Positions 17,084 through 25,664 of a stretch of DNA of 32,265 bases are shown here, piece after piece. A program made the position numbers and the translations under genes. Source of the stretch: an uncultured Eudoraea sp. (lineage in GTDB: Bacteria > Bacteroidota > Bacteroidia > Flavobacteriales > Flavobacteriaceae); the NCBI RefSeq assembly GCF_947260015.1, contig NZ_CAMYOM010000038.1, positions 5,859 through 38,123 on the forward strand. The letters are read 5' to 3'. How positions within the stretch are numbered: position 1 is the stretch's first letter; every line of letters starts with the position of its first letter. The notes below the pieces were generated by a model. It did no database searches and was not told the DNA's origin. It was given only the letters and a program-made list of their open reading frames with translations.

Positions 17084-18366
17084 TTATTTCCTTCTTTTAC
17101 TTTTATTATAATTCTTATCACCTCTGGATTTTGGTTTTTTATATTTGGCTTTTATCATGCGCTTATAAGATCCTCTTTCATTTGTTTTCTTATTTTTTTC
17201 TGACTTTTCGTGAAAACTTGCTCCACGTTCATACTCATTATTTCGTTTATGTGGATTATTTGGTTCATTAACCTGAGGTTGCTCTTCAGGGGTTAGCCTT
17301 GTCGATATTTCTACGTCCCCGGGAAATGGAATTTGTTGAATTTCCATATTCATAAGTGCTTCAATAGAATTTTTATAGATATTTTCTTTCTCCGTATAGA
17401 ACAAAAGACTTTCTCCTTTCTTTTCTGCACGACCAGTACGACCAATTCGATGCATGTAATTTTCAGGAAAATGTGGGGTGTCAAAGTTAATAACATGAGT
17501 TATTTCGTTTAAATCGAGACCACGGGCCATTACATCGGTGGTTACCAAAATCCTGTTTATGCCTTCATCAAACTGTCTAATAGACCGCATTCGGTAGTTT
17601 TGCGTTTTGTTAGAGTGAATTACACAAATTTCGGCATTATAAAACTCCTGTAATTCTTCAAATAAACGATCGGCACTTTTTTTATTTGCAACAAAAACGA
17701 GTACTTTTTTAAAGGTGGATGCCTCCTTTAATAAGTGTCCAAGCAAATTTGCTTTCGTATAAAAGTTAGGAACCGCATAACTGCTTTGTGTAATATTTTC
17801 TATTCTGTCATAGTTGCCGAAAACATAATGTTTTGACGCTTTGTTGGTAATAAATCGAAAATATTGGTAAGCTGAAACCTAAACCCTAAATCGAGCATGA
17901 CGTCAACTTCATCAATGACTAATTTTTTAATCGATTTTAATTGCAATGCACGACTTAATATCAAATCGTATAAACGGCCAGGTGTTCCTACTACAATGTC
18001 CTGACCTTCATCTAACAATGCTTTTTGTGTGTTTATATTGGTGCCGCCATAAACGCCCACTACCCTATTATCGAGGTATTTACTAAATTTTTTAATCTCC
18101 TCAACAACCTGTACTACCAATTCGCGCGTGGGCACTAAAATTAAAACTCTTGGATGCTTTTCTTCAGAAAATGTAAGCGCTTGTAAAATGGGTAACATAT
18201 ATGCAAAAGTTTTACCTGTTCCCGTTTGAGCAATACCCAAAACATCTTTACCTGATGAAATTACCGGAAAGGCCTGAGATTGAATTGGTGTTGGATTCGT
18301 ATAACCTAAATCGGTAATAGCAGACCGTAGTTGGTTAGAGATTTTAAATTCGTCAAACGATTGCAT
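17084..18366 (-). pseudogene. DEAD-box RNA helicase with DEVD motif II, split by a one-base frameshift
   Basis: The first frame (ATG at 18366 to TAG at 17800-17802) encodes 188 residues: PTPIQ (25-29), AQTGTGKT (46-53), PTREL (79-83), DEVD (152-155) and SAT (183-185). It stops just after SATMTE. Another frame, open from about 17803 to 17084, continues with IENITQSSYAVPNFYTKANL and the second RecA domain (TTDVMARGLD, HRIGRTGRA), then a Lys-rich tail. Adding one A to the GAA before the TAG (gaatag to gaaatag) would restore a protein of about 427 residues, the normal length. This is therefore either a recent inactivating deletion or a homopolymer sequencing error. If real, a second-domain fragment could start only at a later internal codon (about 17746). 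The gene is AT-rich compared with its neighbours. Confidence 0.85.
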
Positions 18367-18383
18367 CTTAATCAAATTTTATG

Positions 18384-18391
18384 CAAAAGTA
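18384..18391 (-). promoter_or_regulatory. Candidate -7 box (TACTTTTG) of the split helicase gene
   Basis: An exact match to TAnnTTTG, followed by GC, ending 17 bases before the ATG at 18366. The TTG that would extend the frame to 18375 is less likely to be used. Confidence 0.5.
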
Positions 18392-18517
18392 AGGTATTAC
18401 AGTTACTGGCAGGCATTTAATCATGGCTGGTTACTTTATAACAGGAATTCAGGCAGCTCGTTCATCGGTGTCACACCCCTCCTCTCTCCTACGCCGAAAT
18501 TACCTCTTCAAACGATA

Positions 18518-18931
18518 CTAATCTGCATTTAATTCATCAACATGCAGCATATAGGTGGCTATGGTTTTCAGTTCTTCATCAGATATTCCTTTTAAAAAAC
18601 CGTCAATATTAGCCTGCATGATAGCAACCTGGCTGGAGGTGGTGTCTACAATGGGTTTTGCATTACCCTTTAAAAATGCCACTATATCTCCATTTTTTTC
18701 TTTATAGATCCTCATAATTTCTTTGACCGAAGGCCCTATTTTTTCCTTGCTTACATCATGACAGGTAATACATGTTTTTTCTGAAAACAACCTGTTGCCA
18801 AGAAAAATTTGGGAGTCTTTGCTCAATTCCGCACGCTGGGGCACTACTTTATTTTGAACCTTTGTTGATTTCTTGTCCATATTGCAGCTAAACAACATAA
18901 GAAATCCCATAAAGAATGAAAATAAACGCAT
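18518..18931 (-). CDS. Mono-haem class I cytochrome c, probable lipoprotein
   Basis: From the ATG at 18931 the protein has 137 residues; the frame is open to 18970. A hydrophobic leader ends in LFSC (Cys16), a likely lipobox, so it is probably membrane-anchored. CITCH (residues 54-58) is the haem-binding CxxCH, and IGP nearby is typical of small cytochromes c. Met105 in VAIMQAN is the likely sixth ligand. The closing helix DEELKTIATYMLHV is also typical. It should carry electrons in the periplasm. Its partner is not evident: no oxidase or nitrite-reductase gene lies nearby. A near-match -7 box (TATCTTTA, 18949-18956) supports the shorter start. Confidence 0.85.
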   Translation of the reverse strand: MRLFSFFMGFLMLFSCNMDKKSTKVQNKVVPQRAELSKDSQIFLGNRLFSEKTCITCHDVSKEKIGPSVKEIMRIYKEKNGDIVAFLKGNAKPIVDTTSSQVAIMQANIDGFLKGISDEELKTIATYMLHVDELNAD

Positions 18932-19190
18932 GGGTTTTGTGATATTCCTAAAGATAGTGAAAAGTGACATTTATATTCCATTATTCCAGACATTAGGTTT
19001 CGTTTAAAATAATAGAAGACGGCATGGTTTCAGATATTCATTGCTGCCGAACTGCTATCCTTCAGAAATTTTATTTTGTCGAATTCTCGGCCGCTCTTCC
19101 CACCTTGGACTTGTATTATTATGTTTTTAAAGATCTTTTTACTTAAAAAGCAGATTTTACTAAAAAGGTCAGCTATCATAAAGAATAGGT

Positions 19191-21554
19191 TTAAAAATCA
19201 ATCACAATTCCTATACTGGGAATTATTTGGCCACTTTCATTTTCGATAACTACGAGACTCTCTGGTTGAATGATATTCCCGGATGTATCTCTATTAAGTC
19301 CATATTCAGGCGGACTTGGAATGTTTTGGCCCAATAGATTCTGTACTTCGATAAATAGATCAAAGGCAAATTTTTTAAAATTCCATTTTTTATCAATGCG
19401 CACATCTAATTGACTAAATATAGGTAGTTTTTCTTCCCCCAATCGCGAATAATCCAATACTATAACCGGGTAATTTTCTAAGCTGGCGTCCAAATCTGCA
19501 GGCACATAAGGAGTTTCCCCGGCAAAACGATAACGAGCGCTTAGTTCCCAATTTTTAGGGAACTTATAACCTCCTGTAAATGACACCAAATGTCTGCTAT
19601 CCCACACGGAGGGTCTGTATATTTCCCGATCAAAGCCCGTAAACTCGCTGAAAAAATAGGTATAAGCAAAAATCCCATAGAAATTCTTGGATAATTTTTG
19701 TTGGAATTGAAGTTCCATCCCATAACTCCTTCCTTTTCCAACGGTCTCAATTGGTTCGCTTCCCAATACTTCAAAACCACCACCTTTATTCGCCAAAGAA
19801 ACACTGTCACGCACAGAAACGGGATAATCATCATAGGCCTTATAAAAACCTTCCAATGAAATACTGGAGGAAGGCGAAAAATAGTGCTGTATTCCCAATA
19901 CAAAATGATCGGTTCTGGTATAATCTACGTTTTGATTCACTAATTCGTCGGCATTATTTCTGAAGCCCAGGATGGTGTATGGAGGAATTTTGTAATAGCG
20001 GCCTATAGAACCATTTAATCGCCAGTCTGTGGTAAATTCATAAGAGGCAGATAAACGCGGTGAAAAGGTGCTCAACAGGCTTTCATTTTGTGTAAATCCA
20101 TCATCATCCATACGGAACCCGAAAGAAATATCCAGGGTATTATTAAAAAAGGATCGGGTTAAATTAGCAAAAAGCCCATATTTCATAAAATCTATTGCTG
20201 TATTAAAGACAGCGCTATTGGTTAAATCCAAGGTATTGTTTTTGTAATCCGCATACTGTACGTTAAATCCAGAGCTTAATTTCCATCCCGAAAAGAATTG
20301 TGTGTATTCATACCGCAGCTTGGTTTCAGATTCGGTTGCATCGTTATTGAAGATTACACCAGTTTCTGTGATAGGATCATCGTATCTTGTAAAGTCATTT
20401 ATCAACGTATTATTACTTAGTGTGGTCATCATAAAACCATTACCTTTTTTAAAGCGCTTGCGCCAACTTATACCTATGGTATTTGTGCGCTGTTTAATAA
20501 AAGGGGCTTGTTCTAATTGAGCTTCAGATTCCGGATCAAACTCTTCCGGAGGGGCGGCCGAAAAATCGTCTATTGACCCTACACCTAAAAGACTAAGATT
20601 GTTATAAGCATCTAATTGATGATCTACTTTAAATTGATAATCCCAATAATCGGGTCGAAATGGCAGGCCAATAGTTTCAAATAAAAATTTTAAATAACTT
20701 CTGCGTACCGATGCCAAAAATGTAGTTTTGGAGGTAGTTTCCCCTTTTTTAAATAAGGGACCTTCCAAGGTCAAAGCCGCCTCACTGGCGCTGACTCGAA
20801 AGTTACCGGCAAAATTTCTGTTATTACCATTGCGTTGTTCAAATTGCAGCACGCCAGATAGAGGATTGTCATAGCGGGCATTAAAAGCAGAAGAAGATAA
20901 TGTAACATTATCAATAAAGGAGACATTAATGAGGCCTACCGGACCTCCCGCACTCCCCTGAGTACTAAAATGGTTAATATTTGGAATCTCCATTCCGTCT
21001 AAATAATATACAGATTCATTAGGCGCGCCACCCCTTATAATGAGATCATTTCGAAACCCTCCAATAGATGGAGACACCCCGGGTAAGGTCTGCGCTACTT
21101 GTACCACATCATTATTACTTCCAGGATAGGTGGCTATTTCTACAGCAGAAAGTGTCTGTGTTGATAAAGGGGTTTCTTTGGGTCTGCTAATAGTATTGCC
21201 ATTGGACACCACTACTTCCCGGAGTTTTTCGGTTTCTACTTCAAGAACAAAATTATAGGCTGGGGTTCCTTTTGAACGTACAATTATATTGTACTTTGTT
21301 TGCGATTTATACCCCAAATATGTGACAATAAGATTATATGATCCCGGGGGAATCCCTTTAATTTCATAAGCCCCATCAAAATCGGTTTGTGCTCCCAATT
21401 GGGTTCCCTCCAAAAAAACGGAAGCACCGAACAGGGGTTCTTCAACTTCATTTAACACTTTACCATAGACTGTGGCGGTAACCTGTGAATAAAGGCCCTC
21501 TGAAACGAGTGCGATGATGGTAAATAGTATTAACTTTTCCAAATTAAAGCTCAT
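19191..21554 (-). CDS. TonB-dependent outer-membrane receptor with carboxypeptidase-like N-terminal domain
   Basis: A 787-residue receptor. It has a signal peptide (about 1-23), then a CarboxypepD_reg-like domain (about 25-110, with VYGKVLNEVEEPLFGASV and FDGAYEIKGIPPGSY), a plug (about 115-235, with IIRGGAPNESVYYLDGMEIP) and a C-terminal beta-barrel ending in Phe (IGIVIDF). It uses TonB energy to import a ligand too large for porins. No SusD partner, sigma/anti-sigma pair or substrate enzyme lies next to it, so the ligand is unknown; the domain build fits siderophore or other small-ligand receptors as well as oligomers. It is divergent from the SLC12-like transporter gene (233-bp gap). Confidence 0.9.
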   Translation of the reverse strand: MSFNLEKLILFTIIALVSEGLYSQVTATVYGKVLNEVEEPLFGASVFLEGTQLGAQTDFDGAYEIKGIPPGSYNLIVTYLGYKSQTKYNIIVRSKGTPAYNFVLEVETEKLREVVVSNGNTISRPKETPLSTQTLSAVEIATYPGSNNDVVQVAQTLPGVSPSIGGFRNDLIIRGGAPNESVYYLDGMEIPNINHFSTQGSAGGPVGLINVSFIDNVTLSSSAFNARYDNPLSGVLQFEQRNGNNRNFAGNFRVSASEAALTLEGPLFKKGETTSKTTFLASVRRSYLKFLFETIGLPFRPDYWDYQFKVDHQLDAYNNLSLLGVGSIDDFSAAPPEEFDPESEAQLEQAPFIKQRTNTIGISWRKRFKKGNGFMMTTLSNNTLINDFTRYDDPITETGVIFNNDATESETKLRYEYTQFFSGWKLSSGFNVQYADYKNNTLDLTNSAVFNTAIDFMKYGLFANLTRSFFNNTLDISFGFRMDDDGFTQNESLLSTFSPRLSASYEFTTDWRLNGSIGRYYKIPPYTILGFRNNADELVNQNVDYTRTDHFVLGIQHYFSPSSSISLEGFYKAYDDYPVSVRDSVSLANKGGGFEVLGSEPIETVGKGRSYGMELQFQQKLSKNFYGIFAYTYFFSEFTGFDREIYRPSVWDSRHLVSFTGGYKFPKNWELSARYRFAGETPYVPADLDASLENYPVIVLDYSRLGEEKLPIFSQLDVRIDKKWNFKKFAFDLFIEVQNLLGQNIPSPPEYGLNRDTSGNIIQPESLVVIENESGQIIPSIGIVIDF

Positions 21555-21570
21555 ATTGTTTAAATTATAT

Positions 21571-21578
21571 CAAATATA
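21571..21578 (-). promoter_or_regulatory. Candidate -7 box (TATATTTG) of the TonB-receptor gene
   Basis: An exact match to TAnnTTTG on the minus strand, ending 16 bases before the ATG at 21554. The surrounding DNA is very AT-rich, so chance matches are likely here. Confidence 0.4.
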
Positions 21579-21787
21579 ATTAAACAAAATAACCACTAAA
21601 AAATTACTCTACCTTATAAAAATGTGTTAAAACCGTCAGTTCACAAAAGGAATTGGTCGTTAACAAACTATAGACAGCTATTTTTTAGTGAAGATATTAG
21701 TATTGAGGGAATCGAACTTTATCGCTCAAAAATATTAGCTATATTACCAGTCTTTTGTGAACCATCACAAGTAACCAACCGTAACGC

Positions 21788-23983
21788 ATGGCAGAAAAGA
21801 AGAAGTTTGGCACTTTTGCGGGAGTATTTACCCCTTCCATACTTACCATTTTAGGGGTTATTATGTACATGCGTTTGGGCTGGGTAGTTGGTAATGCCGG
21901 TCTATTGGGTGCCATTGTTATAATCATAATTGCCCATTTAATTGCAGTGACTACGGGTTTAAGCGTATCTTCTGTAGCGACCGACAAAAAGATTGGTGCC
22001 GGGGGCATTTATTATGTGCTATCACGGAGTATGGGAATTCCCATAGGCGGCTCAATTGGAATTGCCTTAGCTGTAGGCACCGCCTTTTCTATTGCGCTCT
22101 ATTTAGTAGGTTTTTCAGAAAGTTTTAATGCGTATTTCGGATTTGGCATGTCTGTCAATGATATCAGAATAACAGGAACCATCGCATTGTTAACATTAAC
22201 GGCGATTGCATTAATAAGTACGTCTTTGGCCCTTAAAGCACAATATTTTATTTTAGCGGCAATTGCCGTTTCCTTGATTGCCATCTTTGCCGGATCATCT
22301 GAGTTTGTACCGGAATCGGTACCCCTATTATCAACTGAAGGTTCCGTACCCCTTGAGGTGGTCTTTGCCATATTTTTTCCGGCGGTTACAGGTTTTACGG
22401 CTGGCATCGCTATGAGCGGGGATTTAAAAGACCCTAAAACATCAATCCCCGTAGGTACTTTGAGTGCTATTGGTGTAGGGCTTGTAGTCTATCTTGTACT
22501 TGCTGTTTTTATGGCCTTTACCATCAATTCGGATGTTTTGAAAACAGACTATAACATTCTTATGAAGGTTGCCTTGTTTGCACCTGCTGTTGTTGCCGGA
22601 ATATGGGGCGCTACCCTTTCTTCGGCCTTAGGAGGCATACTTGGAGGACCAAGAATTTTGCAGGCCATGTCCATCGATAAGGTAACCCCAAAAATATTTG
22701 GTAAAGGAAAAGGAACCAATAATGAACCGGTGAACGCCCTATTAATGGTTTTTATAATTGCGGAGGCGGGTGTTCTTATAGGGGAATTGGACGTTATTGC
22801 GCGGGTGGTCTCTATGTTTTATCTGACCGCTTACGGTTTTATCAATATTTCCTATTTCCTGGAAAGTTGGGCAAATCCTGATTTTCAGCCAAGTTTCAAA
22901 ATTAAACGATGGATCGGTTTGCTTGGATTTGTAGCCTGCTTTGGGGTCATGTTCAAGTTAGATATGATTGCCATGTTCGCCGCACTAGCGGTAATTGGGG
23001 GTCTATATTTTGGTCTTCAACGAAAGGAAGTTAAGCTGCAATCGAATGACGTATGGAGAAGTGTTTGGGAAAATGTGGTAAACAAAGGATTAAAAAAGAT
23101 AGATGCCCAGGTGGACGAAAATTCCAATTGGAATCCAAATATTATTCTCTTTAGCGGTAGAAGTGATCATCAATCCTATTTGTTGGAGTTATGTAAAACC
23201 GTCTCGGGCCGTACAGGCATCGTAACTAATTTTAAGCTAATTGTTGATGCCAAAGATGATACACCTTTAAAAAAAACTGAGCAAATTGTACGCAGTGAAT
23301 CTTTTAAGGAACTTGGTATTTTTGGAAGGCAGGTAAAAGTGGATAACATCTATAGTGGTATTACAAATATTGCCACAGTATTTGGGTTTTCAGGGGTTGA
23401 ACCCAATACCATAATGATGGGATGGCCCAAAGGTTTAGAAAATTCAGGGGAATATGCCAAAATGACCGAGACCTTGCTGTATTTAGATTATAACTTATTG
23501 TATTTGGATTTTGACAGGAAAACCAAATTCGGTAACTATCGATCAGTAGATCTTTGGTGGCGGGAAACAGACAGCAAGAATGCTGAGATGATGCTGAATA
23601 TCGCACGATTTATAATTGCCTCCCCTAATTGGAACGATACCAATATTAGAGTATTGTTCGTGAACAACAACAATGTTGATAGTACTATAATACATTCGAA
23701 AATTTCTAAACTGGTTGAAGATTTAAGAGTTAAGGTCGAAATTAGAATTATTAACAATGCCGTAGAGCAAAAACCATTTTATAACATCATTGAAGAGCAA
23801 TCTGCCTCAACTGATCTGACCCTGGTTGGCATACCGAATTACAAAATTGAAAAACAGGCCGAATTTGTTATAAGAACCAATCAACTATTTGAAACCATAG
23901 GCTCTACCCTGTTGGTAAAAGCTGCAAATAATTTTAATGAACTTGACCTGGAACTGATCGAGGCCAACTCTGAAATTATTTAG
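21788..23983 (+). CDS. Cation-chloride-cotransporter-like (SLC12-type) permease
   Basis: A 731-residue protein of the amino acid-polyamine-organocation superfamily. Residues about 10-415 hold roughly 12 membrane helices. The first, FGTFAGVFTPSILTILGVIMYMR, and the following GAGGIYYVLSRSMG match the cation-chloride cotransporter signature, as do FFPAVTGFTAGIAMSGDLKDP (helix 6 region) and SSALGGILGGPRILQAM. A soluble C-terminal part (about 430-731) has the Rossmann-like strand pattern of the cytosolic domain of animal NKCC/KCC proteins. It probably moves Na+/K+ with Cl-, or an amino acid, across the inner membrane; the substrate is not determined by sequence. It runs into a strong bidirectional terminator. 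Confidence 0.87.
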   Translation: MAEKKKFGTFAGVFTPSILTILGVIMYMRLGWVVGNAGLLGAIVIIIIAHLIAVTTGLSVSSVATDKKIGAGGIYYVLSRSMGIPIGGSIGIALAVGTAFSIALYLVGFSESFNAYFGFGMSVNDIRITGTIALLTLTAIALISTSLALKAQYFILAAIAVSLIAIFAGSSEFVPESVPLLSTEGSVPLEVVFAIFFPAVTGFTAGIAMSGDLKDPKTSIPVGTLSAIGVGLVVYLVLAVFMAFTINSDVLKTDYNILMKVALFAPAVVAGIWGATLSSALGGILGGPRILQAMSIDKVTPKIFGKGKGTNNEPVNALLMVFIIAEAGVLIGELDVIARVVSMFYLTAYGFINISYFLESWANPDFQPSFKIKRWIGLLGFVACFGVMFKLDMIAMFAALAVIGGLYFGLQRKEVKLQSNDVWRSVWENVVNKGLKKIDAQVDENSNWNPNIILFSGRSDHQSYLLELCKTVSGRTGIVTNFKLIVDAKDDTPLKKTEQIVRSESFKELGIFGRQVKVDNIYSGITNIATVFGFSGVEPNTIMMGWPKGLENSGEYAKMTETLLYLDYNLLYLDFDRKTKFGNYRSVDLWWRETDSKNAEMMLNIARFIIASPNWNDTNIRVLFVNNNNVDSTIIHSKISKLVEDLRVKVEIRIINNAVEQKPFYNIIEEQSASTDLTLVGIPNYKIEKQAEFVIRTNQLFETIGSTLLVKAANNFNELDLELIEANSEII

Positions 23984-24037
23984 AACAGGGTTCAACTTTA
24001 ATTTTTATCTTATTCGGCAACTTTGGACAATAAAAAT

Positions 24038-24059
24038 GCCCCTCAAATTTTTGAGGGGC
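24038..24059. terminator. Bidirectional intrinsic terminator
   Basis: gcccctcaaa (24038-24047) pairs perfectly with tttgaggggc (24050-24059), a 10-bp GC-rich-based stem with the AT pairs near a tight loop. The plus strand continues with TTTT, serving the transporter. The minus strand continues with ATTTTTA, serving the cold-shock gene, whose stop is 28 bases away. Confidence 0.88.
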
Positions 24060-24086
24060 TTTTGTGTCAAAGTATAAGCGTATATG

Positions 24087-24278
24087 TTATAAAACTTTTA
24101 CGTTTACTGCATTTAATCCTTTTTTTCCTTCTGTAAGATCAAATTCAACTTCATCGCCTTCGCGAATTTCATCGATTAATCCTGAAAAATGTACAAAATG
24201 TTCTTTGTCTGTACCTTCTTCAGTGATAAATCCAAAACCTTTGGCATCATTGAAGAATTTTACTGTTCCTTTACTCAT
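24087..24278 (-). CDS. CspA-family cold-shock protein
   Basis: A 63-residue single cold-shock domain of standard length. RNP1 is KGFGFI (13-18) and RNP2 is HFVHF (27-31). The start MSKGTVKFFNDAKGFGFI is characteristic. It binds single-stranded RNA/DNA and melts mRNA structure; many members are cold-induced, others constitutive. The leader of roughly 35-140 bases upstream could hold regulatory structure, but no cold-box is recognisable. Its nearness to four DEAD-box helicase genes is suggestive, because both protein types handle RNA structure in the cold. Confidence 0.95.
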   Translation of the reverse strand: MSKGTVKFFNDAKGFGFITEEGTDKEHFVHFSGLIDEIREGDEVEFDLTEGKKGLNAVNVKVL

Positions 24279-24319
24279 CTTAATTTAATTTTAATGTATT
24301 TATATTACCTTTTATAGAG

Positions 24320-24327
24320 CAAAGATG
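24320..24327 (-). promoter_or_regulatory. Possible -7 box (CATCTTTG) of the cold-shock gene
   Basis: Seven of eight positions match TAnnTTTG on the minus strand, followed by GC as at the helicase promoters. It ends 41 bases before the ATG at 24278. Confidence 0.3.
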
Positions 24328-24419
24328 GTACCATTAATTTAAAATACCGCAGATTCGTCCATTAATTTTATAATCATAGATCATTTTTCCTCTCTAAACG
24401 GCATGTCCTACTGCCTTCG

Positions 24420-25490
24420 CTAAGGTGTTATTTGTTCTGATGCCCAACCCGAAATGAAGTCCATATAACCGTCCTGATAGAGCCACCCTTCATAAGGGCC
24501 GTCTTCAAGGCCCCATTTATATAAATAATGACTGGCCTCGGGATATACTTTTATATCGATTGGTTTGTTGCTACTGTCACGAAATTTCTCAAGAAAGGGT
24601 ACAATCTCTTTAGTGGGCATATTAATGTCTTTGCCACCCATAACATAGAGCATGGGAACATTTATTTTTTTTAAATATGGCAAAGGGTCATATGAATAAT
24701 TCTGGCCCCTTGAAGCATAGAGTAAGGAATCATATTTATTTAATTGATCTGATGTAAACCATTGTCCCAAGCGCTCATCTGCATTCGCCTGTTTCATCTT
24801 TCGATTTAAGCGATCGCGTTCAGGACCATTTGCTAAGGATGGGTCCTCATAAACATCGATATAAAATTGCCAAATTTGTTTAGTGATGGGTACTATTTCC
24901 TGCTCCACTTCTTCATCTGTAAAACCCTCTCTCAGGGCGTCCATTTTACGTTCATGGATCACCGTGCGTGTTACAGAAAAGGGAGAACTAACCCTATTGA
25001 TTATGAATTTAATATTACCATCTATGTTGGCCATTTCAGGTGTAAACCATCCTGATTCGCTGACTCCCATAATTCCAATCGCCTGTTGGTCTATGTCTTC
25101 CTGACTTCTTAAATACTTAAGCGCGGCCATCGCATCACTTAATAATTGCTTATAAGTAAAATAGCGATAATTAACATCGTTATTTCCGGAACCCCTTTTT
25201 GTATATACCAATACGGCAAATCCTTTTTCTAAAAAGGCATTAGCATGAAACTTAAAGTATGATTTGTCATATTCCTGATGACTATCTCCTGCCCCGTGAA
25301 GCAATAGTATGGCCGGGTGTGGACCAGGAGTATCAGGCCTTAGGAGCATCCCTTCAATTTCAATATCGGAAGTAAAATGTATTTTTTCTTTAACCCCCCC
25401 GAATCGGGCATAAAAAAGATATAATCCTATTAAAACTACGAGAACGAACAGTGGCACAATAAGCCACTTAAACTTTAGAAGCTTTTTCAT
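24420..25490 (-). CDS. Membrane-anchored alpha/beta hydrolase
   Basis: A 356-residue protein with one N-terminal membrane helix (about 9-27) and the catalytic domain outside. HGAGDS (65-70) is the oxyanion-hole region. The nucleophile is probably Ser144 in GVSESGW, where the usual fifth-position Gly of GxSxG is Ser. Asp288 (GGKDINMP) and His321 (PEASHYLY) complete the triad. The overall pattern resembles dienelactone-hydrolase or acyl-peptidase-like esterases; the substrate is unknown. A tandem repeat ttgattgatgaa just before the ATG is of unclear meaning. It is probably transcribed alone. Confidence 0.85.
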   Translation of the reverse strand: MKKLLKFKWLIVPLFVLVVLIGLYLFYARFGGVKEKIHFTSDIEIEGMLLRPDTPGPHPAILLLHGAGDSHQEYDKSYFKFHANAFLEKGFAVLVYTKRGSGNNDVNYRYFTYKQLLSDAMAALKYLRSQEDIDQQAIGIMGVSESGWFTPEMANIDGNIKFIINRVSSPFSVTRTVIHERKMDALREGFTDEEVEQEIVPITKQIWQFYIDVYEDPSLANGPERDRLNRKMKQANADERLGQWFTSDQLNKYDSLLYASRGQNYSYDPLPYLKKINVPMLYVMGGKDINMPTKEIVPFLEKFRDSSNKPIDIKVYPEASHYLYKWGLEDGPYEGWLYQDGYMDFISGWASEQITP

Positions 25491-25664
25491 TGATTGATGA
25501 ATTTTGATTGATGAATAATAGAATTATAAGATACAATCTTTCTATTAAATAGAATAATACAAGAACCCGAGTGGATAAAAAATATAGTTAGAATTGTCTT
25601 TTCATCCTTAGTTAAAACCTATTCTTCGCAATGTTTTTAATGATGCTGCTTGGCGGGGATGCCA

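Noticed and set aside
17795-17815. Programmed -1 ribosomal frameshift in the split helicase
   Set aside because: There is no X-XXY-YYZ slippery heptamer at the junction and no obvious downstream stimulatory structure; a lost A in a short run explains it more simply.
19135-19150. cttttt-actt-aaaaag hairpin as terminator of the TonB-receptor gene
   Set aside because: All-A/T stem of six pairs without a clean T-tract; too weak to call.
19541-19903. 120-codon minus-strand frame inside the TonB-receptor gene
   Set aside because: Out-of-frame shadow of the barrel-coding region with no domain signature.
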